From the NCBI GenBank assembly GCA_051251595.1, contig JBPOFA010000015.1:30622-94621 (forward strand): a stretch of DNA of 64,000 nucleotides, written 5' to 3'. Of the stretch, positions 1 to 8,405 are shown in pieces. Below the pieces are notes generated by a model. The model was given only the letters and a program-made list of their open reading frames with translations. It made no database searches and had not been told where the DNA came from. Positions within the stretch are counted from its first letter, which is position 1, and every line of letters starts with the position of its first letter. A program made the translations under genes and the position numbers. This DNA is from NORP110 sp051251595 (GTDB lineage: Bacteria > Pseudomonadota > Alphaproteobacteria > Rhodobacterales > Rhodobacteraceae).

Positions 1-6
1 CAGCAT
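1..6 (-). CDS. tadC: TadC start (partial, first two codons)
   Basis: An ATG on the minus strand at 6-4 followed by CTG lies 9 bases after the tadB stop, with a GGACAG ribosome-binding sequence between them. In Tad loci tadC follows tadB directly, so this is almost certainly the start of tadC. The rest is outside the window. The call rests on position and spacing only. Confidence 0.55.
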
Positions 7-15
7 GTTCTGTCC

Positions 16-984
16 TTAAACTTTGATGTTCACAAGAGCGCGCATCACGAAGATATTCACCACCAGGAACGCAGCGACGACCAAACAGGCAGGAATGAAA
101 TATTCCGTTGTTTTCACATCGTCGTAGTAGTGAGGCTGGATGACGTTGATGCCGACAAGCGCACCCAGGGGGAAGATCGACAGGAACATGCCCGACCATT
201 TTGCTTCGGCGGTAATCGCGCGAACCCGGCGGAACAGTTTGAACCGAGACCGGATCACCTTGGCCAGACCTTCAAGGATTTCAGCCAGGTTACCACCGGA
301 TGTTTGCTGGATCGTCACAGCAACGGCCAGGAACCGCATGTCTTGCATTTCCAGGCGTTCGGCCATTGCTTTCAAGGCTTCACCAACGTCACGGCCATAA
401 GCGGATTCGTCCGAAATAATCCCCATTTCCGAGGCAAGTGGATCTGGAAGTTCTTTTGACACGATGGTCAGGGCCGATGAAAACGGATGCCCGACCCGCA
501 AGGAACGAACCATCAGTTCCACCGCGTCCGGCAATTGTTCTTCCAGCAGCGCAAGGCGTTTTTTGGCTTTGTTGTTGACCCAGACAAAGACCCCGCCGAC
601 CCCCATTGCAAAAGCAATCGCGATTCTGATGGTCAGGCTTGCGCTGGTTCCAAAGGTCAGCCCGATGAAGGCAAAAACACCAAGAACACCCATCATGATG
701 ATCAGCTGGGTGGGGGTAAATGCGATGTTGGCCTTTTGGGCCTTGCTGGCCAGGATTGAATAAATCGGAATTGAACGGGACCGGACGTGTTGGCCCATTT
801 CCTTGCGCAATTGCTCAAGGACTTGTTCGCGGCCCACGCCCTTTTCCAGCATTTCCAACCGGCGATTCACCCGGTTGTTCAGGCTGATCGATTTCCCGAA
901 CACCGTCAGATAGATACCTTCGACGATGACAAGAACGGCGATGAAAATAAGGCCGTAAATCAGTGGTTCTGCGCTGATAACCAT
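16..984 (-). CDS. tadB: Tad pilus inner-membrane platform protein TadB
   Basis: A 322-residue type II secretion F-family protein. It is a polytopic inner-membrane platform subunit that works with TadC and the TadA/CpaF ATPase to extrude the Flp pilus. There is an N-terminal membrane helix (about residues 5-28), two more around 92-135, the cytoplasmic T2SSF helical domain at about 150-275 (LPDAVELMVRSLRVGHPF, then GGNLAEILEGLA), and membrane helices at about 265-285 and 295-318. The length is normal for TadB. It starts 9 bases after cpaF ends, with a GGATAGGGGA ribosome-binding site, and reads directly into tadC. Gene order and domain agree. Confidence 0.93.
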   Translation of the reverse strand: MVISAEPLIYGLIFIAVLVIVEGIYLTVFGKSISLNNRVNRRLEMLEKGVGREQVLEQLRKEMGQHVRSRSIPIYSILASKAQKANIAFTPTQLIIMMGVLGVFAFIGLTFGTSASLTIRIAIAFAMGVGGVFVWVNNKAKKRLALLEEQLPDAVELMVRSLRVGHPFSSALTIVSKELPDPLASEMGIISDESAYGRDVGEALKAMAERLEMQDMRFLAVAVTIQQTSGGNLAEILEGLAKVIRSRFKLFRRVRAITAEAKWSGMFLSIFPLGALVGINVIQPHYYDDVKTTEYFIPACLVVAAFLVVNIFVMRALVNIKV

Positions 985-993
985 GTCTGTCCC

Positions 994-2433
994 CTATCCT
1001 TCAAACGGCTCAAAGATCTCAGCAGGCAAGTCATAGCCCCACATCCGGAACCGTTCCGAATAATGGCTGCGAACACCCGTTGCTGTGAAATGGCCGATGA
1101 TTTTATTGTCTGGTGTCAGCCCGGTGCGCTGGTAGCGGAAGACCTCTTGCATAGAGATGACTTCGCCCTCCATACCGGTGATTTCGGTAATGGATGTCAT
1201 ACGACGAGAGCCATCTTGCAGACGGCTGGCCTGAACGATCAGGTTTACGGCCGATGAAATCTGCGCGCGAACCGCCTTGAGCGGCATCTCAATCCCCGCC
1301 ATGGCGATCATGTTTTCCAGTCGAGACACACTATCGCGGGCAGAGTTGGCGTGGATCGTTGTCATGGATCCATCGTGACCCGTGTTCATGGCCTGAAGCA
1401 TGTCGATAACTTCCTCGCCACGCGTTTCCCCCACAATAATGCGGTCTGGACGCATACGAAGGGCGTTTTTCAGACAGTCGCGTTGCGAAACAGCGCCGTT
1501 GCCTTCAACGTTTGGCGGGCGGCTTTCCATTCGACCCACATGGGTTTGTTGCAGTTGAAGTTCCGCCGTATCCTCAATCGTCAGGATGCGTTCGTGGTTA
1601 TCGATGAAGGATGACAAAGCGTTAAGCGTGGTCGTCTTACCCGAACCTGTACCACCCGAAACGATGACGTTCAGGCGGGTCGAAACCGCGGCCTGCAGAT
1701 AGGCGGCCATTTCTTCGGTGAAGGCACCGAACTGGACCAGATCGTCTACGGCCAGTTTTTCCTTTTTAAATTTACGGATTGAAACCAGCGATCCATCCAC
1801 CGCGATCGGAGAGACCATGGCGTTGAAACGCGACCCGTCCTGAAGACGGGCATCCACATAGGGGTTGGATTCATCGACACGACGACCAACCGCGGAAACG
1901 ATCTTGTCGATGATCCGCAAAAGGTGGCGTTCGTCCTTAAAAATCGTGTCGGTCAATTGCAGTTTACCGTCACGTTCCACAAAGATTTGTTTGGGGCCAT
2001 TGATCAGAATATCGTTGACCGAGTCGTCTTTGAGCAAGGGCTCAAGCGGGCCAAGCCCGGTGACCTCGTCAAACAAATCCTGATTCAAAGTGGCGCGTTC
2101 TTCGCGGTTGAGGACAACCGCCATTTCGTCCAGCGCTTCACCGGCAATGGCGGATATCTCTCCGCGTAGCTCTGATTCATTAGCGCCCTCAAGCGCACTA
2201 AGATTTAGATCGTCCAGCAGTCGTTTGTGCAGTTCCTGTTTGAGTTCCCCCAAACGCTCTTTGCGCTTCGCCTCTTTGTCGACTGGGACGACTTTTGCCG
2301 CGACCTTTGTGCCGGGTTTGCGTTCAACCGCAGCTTTAACCGCCGCAGGAGACGCTTTTTGCGGCTGGGCCGTTTGTGCTGCATCCACCAGCTTTGGCTT
2401 GGCGTCGTCAGTCTTTTTATATCGAGAAAACAT
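994..2433 (-). CDS. cpaF: Tad pilus assembly ATPase CpaF/TadA
   Basis: A 479-residue type II/IV secretion ATPase that powers Flp pilus polymerisation at the cytoplasmic side of the TadB/TadC platform. A low-complexity Ala/Lys-rich N-terminus (residues 10-60) precedes a helical domain. The Walker A motif GGTGSGKTTT is near residue 260, the Asp box and Walker B region (DRIIVGETRGEEV) near 335, and a His box with TTIHANSARD near 360. Length and motif order match CpaF of other alphaproteobacteria. It lies 18 bases after cpaE, with AAGG before the ATG. Confidence 0.95.
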   Translation of the reverse strand: MFSRYKKTDDAKPKLVDAAQTAQPQKASPAAVKAAVERKPGTKVAAKVVPVDKEAKRKERLGELKQELHKRLLDDLNLSALEGANESELRGEISAIAGEALDEMAVVLNREERATLNQDLFDEVTGLGPLEPLLKDDSVNDILINGPKQIFVERDGKLQLTDTIFKDERHLLRIIDKIVSAVGRRVDESNPYVDARLQDGSRFNAMVSPIAVDGSLVSIRKFKKEKLAVDDLVQFGAFTEEMAAYLQAAVSTRLNVIVSGGTGSGKTTTLNALSSFIDNHERILTIEDTAELQLQQTHVGRMESRPPNVEGNGAVSQRDCLKNALRMRPDRIIVGETRGEEVIDMLQAMNTGHDGSMTTIHANSARDSVSRLENMIAMAGIEMPLKAVRAQISSAVNLIVQASRLQDGSRRMTSITEITGMEGEVISMQEVFRYQRTGLTPDNKIIGHFTATGVRSHYSERFRMWGYDLPAEIFEPFEG

Positions 2434-2451
2434 CTAGTACCTTTCGGTGAA

Positions 2452-3687
2452 TCAAGCGCCTTCGGCGACGGACAAATTGAGCTGATGAACTGAAGTTGCC
2501 AGTTTAAGAATTTCTTTGCGCAACGGGTTTTTCGCTGCGGTTTCAGCCAGGGGCAGGCCGTGGTCGTTGGCTTCCATTATGGGTTTTCCGCCATCCGGCA
2601 TCATCACTTCAATGTCGATGTCCAGGCTTTCGGCCATGCGTTTAACGCGGCTTTTCCCGTTCATGTCTGTAAATTTGGGTGACCTGTTCAGAACATAACG
2701 CAGTTTTTCAAATGGTAATTCTTCTGACTTAAGCGCCCGGATCATCCGCAAGGTGTTTTGTGCGGATCTCATATCCAGTTCCAGCGGTGCAAAATACACA
2801 TGGGCCGAATGCAGCGCGACTTCTGTCCATTGGACAACAGTCGACGGCATGTCGATGACAACATAGTCAAAGTTCAGTTTCGCCGCATCAATGATGCGCT
2901 GAACATCTTCGGAGGTAATGATATCCAAAGGCAGCATTTCCGCCGGGGCGGTCAATGCATAAAGCTTTTCCTGAAACTGCAGCAAAGCGGCCATGAAGGA
3001 ATCGTTGTCCATATTGTCGGTGGACGACAACATTTCGTACACAGACTCACGACGGGGCAAATCAAGATAGGTCGCGACCGATCCATATTGCAGATCGAGG
3101 TCCAGGATGCAGACGCGAGGTGGGTCGGTTTTGTCAATATTGGCCAATTCCCAGGCCATATTCACGGCAAGTGTGGTTGATCCAACGCCGCCTGACATGC
3201 CGTGGACGGCAAGGACGACGCCATTGTGGTTGTCACCGGAACCCGTCGCGGTATTCGTTTTTACGTCGTGAACAGGCTCTGGCGCGCGCAACCGTTCGAT
3301 TGCGTCATGCAATGCCCCGTCCGGAAGCGGGTAGGGGACGAATTCTTCTGCGCCCAGTTTGAGCAACTGGTGCAATGCAATGGGGCTGACGTCAGAGGCG
3401 ATGACGATAACTTTGATGCCATTTTTGTTGGCTGACTTGATCAAATCGGCGATGACAGCCAATTTGTCCTCGTCATTTTCATCCATCGCAATTGCGGCAA
3501 ATTCTAATTTGTCTGCATCGCTTTGGTTAAAAAACAGTTTGGCGTCTTCAAAAGAGAGATCACCCCAGCTTTCCCCCAACTCGGACTCCATATCTTCGAT
3601 CAACAATTCGAAGTTCTGAACGTCCCGGGAGACTGTGCAAGCCACGATCGGAGCCGGTTCCGGCTGCAACGCCACACTACTCGCCAT
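2452..3687 (-). CDS. cpaE: Tad pilus localisation ATPase CpaE/TadZ
   Basis: A 411-residue MinD/ParA-like ATPase with an N-terminal receiver-like domain. CpaE/TadZ places the Tad machine in the cell. The atypical receiver domain spans about residues 15-130 and lacks an obvious phospho-acceptor pattern. The P-loop domain carries a deviant Walker A (HGMSGGVGSTT, about residue 163) and ILDLDLQYG downstream. The frame is open further upstream to 3765, but I chose the ATG at 3687: AAGGACAAAGGCA lies just before it, and the protein then starts MASSVALQPEP as expected. It is in the same transcription unit as cpaF and tadB. Confidence 0.92.
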   Translation of the reverse strand: MASSVALQPEPAPIVACTVSRDVQNFELLIEDMESELGESWGDLSFEDAKLFFNQSDADKLEFAAIAMDENDEDKLAVIADLIKSANKNGIKVIVIASDVSPIALHQLLKLGAEEFVPYPLPDGALHDAIERLRAPEPVHDVKTNTATGSGDNHNGVVLAVHGMSGGVGSTTLAVNMAWELANIDKTDPPRVCILDLDLQYGSVATYLDLPRRESVYEMLSSTDNMDNDSFMAALLQFQEKLYALTAPAEMLPLDIITSEDVQRIIDAAKLNFDYVVIDMPSTVVQWTEVALHSAHVYFAPLELDMRSAQNTLRMIRALKSEELPFEKLRYVLNRSPKFTDMNGKSRVKRMAESLDIDIEVMMPDGGKPIMEANDHGLPLAETAAKNPLRKEILKLATSVHQLNLSVAEGA

Positions 3688-3889
3688 TGCCTTTGTCCTT
3701 CCAGTTACAGACACAAGCGGCGTTGTGGATCCTCGCCTGATTTTCCGGATCCCACCGCAGGGCAATTGCGACTCAGTTGGTCACAGATTGCTCCTGTCAG
3801 TGAAGATGATTGGAAATCTGGGCAATATTGGGGCTAAAAAACCGTAATTGTTCGGTAATTTGCGGCAATCCAGAGGAAGATATGCGTTG

Positions 3890-4540
3890 TTATTCGGTTC
3901 CGGCGCCTGACAAGTCGGCTGTGACTGTACCGGATTTCGGTCTCGCGCTTTTGACGTACTCGCGGAAGATTACGTCGGCGTATTTACCGTTAAGCAAAGT
4001 CGGATTTGTTTCAACGAATCCAGCCACTTCCGTTACAGCCCGACGGTTTGCACGTTCTGGCTGCTGGGTTGCGATAAGCGGGCGGGTTTTGCCGTAGGAA
4101 ACCAGCGCGGCAAGTCTTTTGCGGCTTACACCTTGGCTTGCCAGGTAGCTGACGACAGCATTGGCACGGCGAAGGCCCAAGTTTTTGTTATAGGCGGCGG
4201 AGCCGACAAGGTCTGTGTAGCCAAAGACTTTGAAATGGACCTCTGGAAACTGGTTGATCCAATTGGCCTGTTGGCGCAATGCGGCTTTGGCGTTTTCATC
4301 CAGATAGGTGCTATCAAACGCGAAGTTCACTGTTGGGGGCACTTCGCTGGAAAAGCGATTGTTCAGGTTTACGACATAGTTCCGATCACCCGATTGAATA
4401 AGAGAGTTATTCATCGTGGGGTTGCCGAAAGCGCCTTCGTCGACTTCTGATCCAGCTTCGCGTGTCCAGCTGCCAGTCGAACATGCAGTCAGAGCAAATA
4501 CACTTGCAGCGGCCAAGATCGTCTTTTTTTGCGTAAACAT
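3890..4540 (-). CDS. OmpA-family lipoprotein of the Tad locus
   Basis: A 216-residue outer-membrane lipoprotein with an OmpA-like peptidoglycan-binding domain. A signal peptide ends in a lipobox (FALTAC, Cys about residue 19). The OmpA C-domain covers about residues 75-175, with NFAFDSTYLDENAK and the FGYTDLVGS...LGLRRANAV pattern. It occupies the place where CpaD sits in other Tad operons, so I infer that it anchors or pilots the secretin to the wall. A GTG at 4549 overlaps the cpaC stop, but the ATG at 4540 has GGAG at better spacing and gives a normal signal peptide. About 200 bases without a gene separate it from cpaE. Confidence 0.85.
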   Translation of the reverse strand: MFTQKKTILAAASVFALTACSTGSWTREAGSEVDEGAFGNPTMNNSLIQSGDRNYVVNLNNRFSSEVPPTVNFAFDSTYLDENAKAALRQQANWINQFPEVHFKVFGYTDLVGSAAYNKNLGLRRANAVVSYLASQGVSRKRLAALVSYGKTRPLIATQQPERANRRAVTEVAGFVETNPTLLNGKYADVIFREYVKSARPKSGTVTADLSGAGTE

Positions 4541-4545
4541 GTCAA

Positions 4546-5952
4546 TCACTCCATCACGTAGCCATAGGATCCGCCGAAGTCTTGTTTTGCGACTTCTCCT
4601 GCGGCGCCAGTGGTCGGGCGGTTGGTTGCAGCCGTTTTGCCAAACAAAAACAGTTCTGATTCTGTCGGCGGACGGATTCGGTCAGTGGGTAGGGCCAATG
4701 CCTCGCCCCGAGTGGGGGTCACCAAATGGGCCGTCACGATGATGACCAATTCTGATTGCTCGCGCTGATATTCGGCGCTGCGGAACAAAGACCCAAGGAC
4801 TGGCACGTCGCCAAGCCAAGGAACTTGCCCCTTCAGGTCCCGGAAGTCGTCTGACAGAAGGCCGGCAATGGCAAAGCTTTCGCCATCACGCAATTCAACC
4901 GTTGAAGACGTATCGCGACGTTTGAAGGCGTTGATGGAAAACCCGTCGTTCTGAATAACGATACTGTTGTCAATTCCAGAAACCGCAGCTGACATGTCCA
5001 GGTTGATGATATCGCCATCAACCACCGTTGGTGTGAAGTTCAGTTCCACACCAAACGGTTTGTATTCGACGGTAATGCTGCCTTCGTCGCCGACGACTGG
5101 GATAGGATACTCACCACCTGCGAGGAATGTCGCCTCTTGACCGGACAGAGAGGTCAGGTTTGGTTCCGCCAAAGTCCGCACGGCGCCTTCGTTTTCAAGG
5201 GCTTCTATGATCACGCCCATTTGGTAGCCACCAACGCTGCCGCCAATTGCCAAGACGCCAGCGGCTTCTCTTGTTCGGCGCACGGTTCCACCGCTCAGCG
5301 CGTTGCTCAGGTTGTTGCCCTGTGTGAATAAGCCCGATGCGCCGGCGCTGTTGTTGTTTCCAAAGAAAACGCTACTGCTCAGATTTTTACTGACGGATCT
5401 GCTCATCTCAGCAAAGCGAACCTTCAACATAACCTGTTGCTTGCCGCCAACCATCAAAAGGTTTGATACACGGTCTGGTGCATAGCGGTTTGCTAGGTCC
5501 AATGCGCGATCCAAACGCGCTGTGGACGAAACGATGCCGGACAAAACGATGCCGTCATTTGCTGTGCGCACTTCGATGCGTTCGCCTGGAAGAATTTGGC
5601 GCAGACGCTCTTTGAATTCTGCGATGTCTGGGCTGACCTGAACCTCGACATTTGTGATCAAGCTTCCGTCTGGTCCCAAAAGTGTCAGGGTTGTGCGCCC
5701 GGGGGCTTTGCCCAAGACGTACAAATTGCGGTCAGACAATGTGGAAATATCCGCAATGCCCGGGTTCGCAATTGAAACCTCTGCAAATGGAACGTCGGAT
5801 TCAACGACCACCGCGCGGTTCATCGATACACGCAATGCGCTGGATGCAGTCCCCTCCATGATCTGGAGCGTTTCCGCAGTCCCTGTTGAAGCTGTGCTAA
5901 CAGCCAATGAAAAGCCGAGTAGTGCGGCTTTAATGAATTTATCAATTTTCAT
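4546..5952 (-). CDS. cpaC: Tad secretin CpaC/RcpA
   Basis: A 468-residue outer-membrane secretin that forms the pore for the Flp pilus. The signal peptide covers about residues 1-25 (ends STGTAET). An N-terminal pilus-assembly/BON-like region runs to about 190, with the beta-rich domain beginning VVVESDVPFAEVSIANPGIADI. The secretin domain follows (about 235-410), including VGDEGSITVEYKPFGVELNFTP and LLSDDFRDLKGQVPWLGDVP, a family hallmark. The ATG at 5952 is preferred to 5973 because it has an AGGCAGGT ribosome-binding sequence and starts the signal peptide cleanly. Confidence 0.94.
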   Translation of the reverse strand: MKIDKFIKAALLGFSLAVSTASTGTAETLQIMEGTASSALRVSMNRAVVVESDVPFAEVSIANPGIADISTLSDRNLYVLGKAPGRTTLTLLGPDGSLITNVEVQVSPDIAEFKERLRQILPGERIEVRTANDGIVLSGIVSSTARLDRALDLANRYAPDRVSNLLMVGGKQQVMLKVRFAEMSRSVSKNLSSSVFFGNNNSAGASGLFTQGNNLSNALSGGTVRRTREAAGVLAIGGSVGGYQMGVIIEALENEGAVRTLAEPNLTSLSGQEATFLAGGEYPIPVVGDEGSITVEYKPFGVELNFTPTVVDGDIINLDMSAAVSGIDNSIVIQNDGFSINAFKRRDTSSTVELRDGESFAIAGLLSDDFRDLKGQVPWLGDVPVLGSLFRSAEYQREQSELVIIVTAHLVTPTRGEALALPTDRIRPPTESELFLFGKTAATNRPTTGAAGEVAKQDFGGSYGYVME

Positions 5953-6114
5953 GTGACCTGCCTCTCCGATCACGCCTCGTTACGGGTCATTTAAATCGCC
6001 CGTTTGAATGCACCATGCGTGAAACTGCAATTTATAGCAAGAATCAATCGTTTGAGAGGGGGTGTTTATGTGGATAAGTCGCAACACATCACAATATCTT
6101 GCGGGATTGCGAAA

Positions 6115-6138
6115 GGGCGGGCCAAATGTGGCCCGCCC
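6115..6138 (-). terminator. Hairpin after cpaB
   Basis: A perfect 9-bp GC-rich stem (GGGCGGGCC / GGCCCGCCC) with a 6-base loop lies 7 bases past the cpaB stop. On the minus strand only TTTC follows, so termination may be partial. It could lower expression of the downstream cpaC-tadC genes relative to pilins and cpaB, or cpaC may have its own promoter in 5953-6110. Confidence 0.65.
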
Positions 6139-6145
6139 AATCCAA

Positions 6146-7018
6146 TCAATTTTCTTCTTTGCAGGCAATCGGTGTCGTGATGATTTCGGCGCCGCGACGT
6201 GTTCTGACCGAACATACTTTTGCAACCTCTGCCTCGACCACCTGACGTTCTTCAATCCCCAGCAAATCGCGACCGTCAACTGTGACGCCGGCGATGGCAT
6301 CTTCGTCCTCTGCGCCGACCAAGGACAGGGACAGACGTCCACTTGCCTGGGCCTGCGCAAGCGCTGCAACTTGAAGCGGGGTCGCCTCTACCGTCACTGT
6401 GCCCGCAATTGTTGGGTTGTTGCGGTCTTCATCGGCAATCTGGTCAATCGCCAAAAGTTTGACTTTTGATTCGATCAGCTTTGTAAGTTGCCCTGATCTG
6501 TTATCTGGCCCGCCGTCATAGTTGTTTTGACCTGTCCAATAGATGTCCACACGGTCACCAGGGCGCAGGAAGCCGGAAACACCGGTGTTCACATCGACCT
6601 TGATCGCGAAGGCACGCATGCCTTTTGCCAAACGGGATGACACGCCAGCGTCTTCGCCGGGGCCGGTCACTTTGATGGCCATGATGGCCTCATCTTTTTC
6701 CATTGCGCGAATTACAGTGCGAAGCCCGGCTTCATCTTTTCCATTCGGAAACAAAGCCTCTTCGGTTTGAAACGCACCCCCTGGGATGGCGTTTACGGGC
6801 CAGCGGACGACGCGAATATCTTCGGGGCGCAAGCGTTCGCCATAGCGAATCGGCCGTGCCGAAATAAATACGTTTACCGTTTCTACCATCTGAGACCGTG
6901 CAGCGCGTTCCGCTGCAAGTTCAGCCTGATAGGCCCCAATATAGTCTTTGGCCATGTAAACTGCGAAACCCGCAAGCCCCATGCCAAGAACCAAAACAAA
7001 TCCAAAAACCAACCGCAT
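6146..7018 (-). CDS. cpaB: Flp pilus assembly protein CpaB/RcpC
   Basis: A 290-residue periplasmic/inner-membrane-anchored Tad assembly factor. It has one N-terminal membrane helix (about residues 3-22), then a SAF-like domain (about 45-110: RPIRYGERLRPEDIRVVRWP) and the RcpC domain with the typical GMRAFAIKVDVNTGVSGFLRPGDRVDI at about 130-155. CpaB proteins bind near the secretin and are needed for pilus extrusion in other species. The ribosome-binding site is GAGAGGG. It stands between the pilins and cpaC, as in many alphaproteobacterial Tad loci. Confidence 0.93.
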   Translation of the reverse strand: MRLVFGFVLVLGMGLAGFAVYMAKDYIGAYQAELAAERAARSQMVETVNVFISARPIRYGERLRPEDIRVVRWPVNAIPGGAFQTEEALFPNGKDEAGLRTVIRAMEKDEAIMAIKVTGPGEDAGVSSRLAKGMRAFAIKVDVNTGVSGFLRPGDRVDIYWTGQNNYDGGPDNRSGQLTKLIESKVKLLAIDQIADEDRNNPTIAGTVTVEATPLQVAALAQAQASGRLSLSLVGAEDEDAIAGVTVDGRDLLGIEERQVVEAEVAKVCSVRTRRGAEIITTPIACKEEN

Positions 7019-7193
7019 AATAATGCCCTCTCACATTTGGGTGTTGTCTCGCCTCATTCGGCGAGCGACACACCACACCTTCGGATTATGTTTGGCAGGG
7101 AATTGGGGCAGAAGATTGGACAAAGCTTGTCGGTGTCATGAATATCGCAAACACAGCCACTTGGCATGCAATATTCAAATAACCGCAACTGGC

Positions 7194-7379
7194 CTAGTAC
7201 GTGGCCACAGTTTTTGCCGAGAGATTCTGACCAAGCCCTGTTGAGTAGTCCAAGGCGCCATCACTGATCGTGGCGATGACGGCCAGGCTCAATCCAATGA
7301 TTGCTCCAGTCAGAACAACCCAGTCGACAGTGACAGCACCATCTTCATCTTTAGCGAAACGAGTCAAAAACAGTGTCAT
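7194..7379 (-). CDS. Flp-type pilin, divergent copy
   Basis: A 61-residue type IVb pilin. The short basic leader ends at DEDG and is followed by the hydrophobic AVTVDWVVLTGAIIGLSLAVIATI segment (written here only to show its start; the helix spans about residues 13-36). Its C-terminus ends in VATY, close to the IATY of the other two pilins. Between them it differs at many positions, so it may be a minor pilin. The ATG at 7379 with AAAGGGAAAGAC is chosen over an upstream ATG at 7502, whose extension has no pilin features. Confidence 0.85.
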   Translation of the reverse strand: MTLFLTRFAKDEDGAVTVDWVVLTGAIIGLSLAVIATISDGALDYSTGLGQNLSAKTVATY

Positions 7380-7564
7380 GTCTTTCCCTTTTTCAATCAA
7401 TACCCCGATCCCACCTGGGTCAATAATCCGAATATGTTCTAGATGGCGTTCAAGTGCAGCACGGATTGGGCCGAATTGCGTCCAAAACGTGGAGTTCCGC
7501 ACCTAATTTGGAAACATTTGCAGTCCAAATCGTCCATTGTTGATAGAGCCCAATTAGACAAAGA

Positions 7565-7596
7565 AAAGCCGCGCTCGTTGCCAAGCGCGGCTTTTG
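7565..7596 (-). terminator. Terminator between pilin genes
   Basis: An 11-bp perfect stem, AAAAGCCGCGC / GCGCGGCTTTT, with a 10-base loop lies about 22 bases past the stop of the middle pilin and is followed by TTTTCTTTG on the minus strand. It should make a short abundant pilin transcript separate from the third pilin and cpaB. Confidence 0.85.
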
Positions 7597-7617
7597 ATTT
7601 TCTTAGATAAGATCGAC

Positions 7618-7809
7618 TTAGTAAGTTGCGATCGTCTGGTTCGCCAAGTTTGAGCTGATTTTGTCTGCCAGGCTGGTTGTACCACCAGAAACAGATGTCA
7701 GAACTGCGATGCCAAGGCCAACGATTGCGGCTGTCAGAACAACCCAGTCAACAGTCACGGCGCCGTCTTCGTCACGTGCGAAGTTTTTTGCGATATTCAA
7801 AAGTGTCAT
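7618..7809 (-). CDS. Flp-type pilin (twin A)
   Basis: A 63-residue type IVb pilin, the structural subunit of the Tad pilus. The leader is MTLLNIAKNFARDEDG; cleavage after Gly would give a mature protein starting AVTVDWVVLTA with one membrane helix and a short polar tail ending QTIATY. From DEDG to the end it is identical to the protein of 7854-8045, although the DNA differs at many silent sites. The position +5 residue is Asp and +6 is Trp rather than the classical Glu-Tyr. It is followed by a strong terminator. Confidence 0.92.
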   Translation of the reverse strand: MTLLNIAKNFARDEDGAVTVDWVVLTAAIVGLGIAVLTSVSGGTTSLADKISSNLANQTIATY

Positions 7810-7853
7810 TTGTAGTCTCCGATTTCGAAATTTTGTAGTTCGCGTTTTGCGAA

Positions 7854-8045
7854 TTAGTATGTTGCGATTGTTTGGTTAGCCAGGTTCGAGCTGATTTTGT
7901 CAGCTAGGCTGGTTGTACCGCCAGATACAGATGTCAGCACTGCGATGCCGAGGCCAACGATGGCTGCGGTCAATACAACCCAGTCAACAGTTACGGCACC
8001 ATCTTCGTCGTTCTTAAAGTTGTTCAAGAGTGTGAACAGTTTCAT
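7854..8045 (-). CDS. Flp-type pilin (twin B)
   Basis: A 63-residue type IVb pilin whose predicted mature form is the same as that of the next gene at 7618-7809; only the leader (MKLFTLLNNFKNDEDG) differs. The start is the ATG at 8045, with GGAAGGGACATAAC before it; an in-frame ATG at 8084 adds an unlikely extension. It is the promoter-proximal gene of the locus, 44 bases ahead of twin A. Both are probably co-transcribed from the region 8046-8405. Confidence 0.92.
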   Translation of the reverse strand: MKLFTLLNNFKNDEDGAVTVDWVVLTAAIVGLGIAVLTSVSGGTTSLADKISSNLANQTIATY

Positions 8046-8405
8046 GTTATGTCCCTTCCAAAAAGTTCGTTTTCTCATTTCCACGTTACCTTGTCGGGTT
8101 CATCCGGTCGTTTTGGCTGACCCGAGCTCCGTCTTGGCATGTGCTTATATGGCCGTCTGAATGGGGCGAGAATTTGTCGCCTATCGTACAATTTTGTAGA
8201 GACCTAAAAAAACGTTAAAAAATACGTTAAGTCGTTGAAAATAGGTATTTTTAAAAAAATGGGTTCCGTTGGAGGGGGGCTGAGGTTGGCGACAAAGCAC
8301 CCGGCAGGGTGGTATTATGCGCCGTTTGTGAACAGAAAACTGGCTTTGTGCTCGTTTTTTTGCGAATAATCTTATCAAAAGAATATTGAGGCAAAGAAGA
8401 ACCGC
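8046..8405. promoter_or_regulatory. Divergent upstream region, pilins and lytic transglycosylase
   Basis: This 360-base stretch has no convincing gene. It must hold the promoters of the pilin locus (leftward) and of the transglycosylase (rightward). Around 8180-8260 it is clearly AT-rich, with repeated CGTTA/CGTT elements near 8211-8236. I cannot define a -10/-35 pair or an operator with confidence. Confidence 0.4.

Noticed and set aside
130..2493. Several long plus-strand open frames opposite tadB and cpaF.
   Set aside because: They mirror the codon bias of the minus-strand genes, lack ribosome-binding sites and resemble no protein family.
8205..8236. Possible CtrA box (TTAA-N7-TTAA) upstream of the pilins.
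   Set aside because: The two TTAA elements at GTTAAAAAATACGTTAA are 8 bases apart rather than 7, and in an AT-rich region this occurs by chance.
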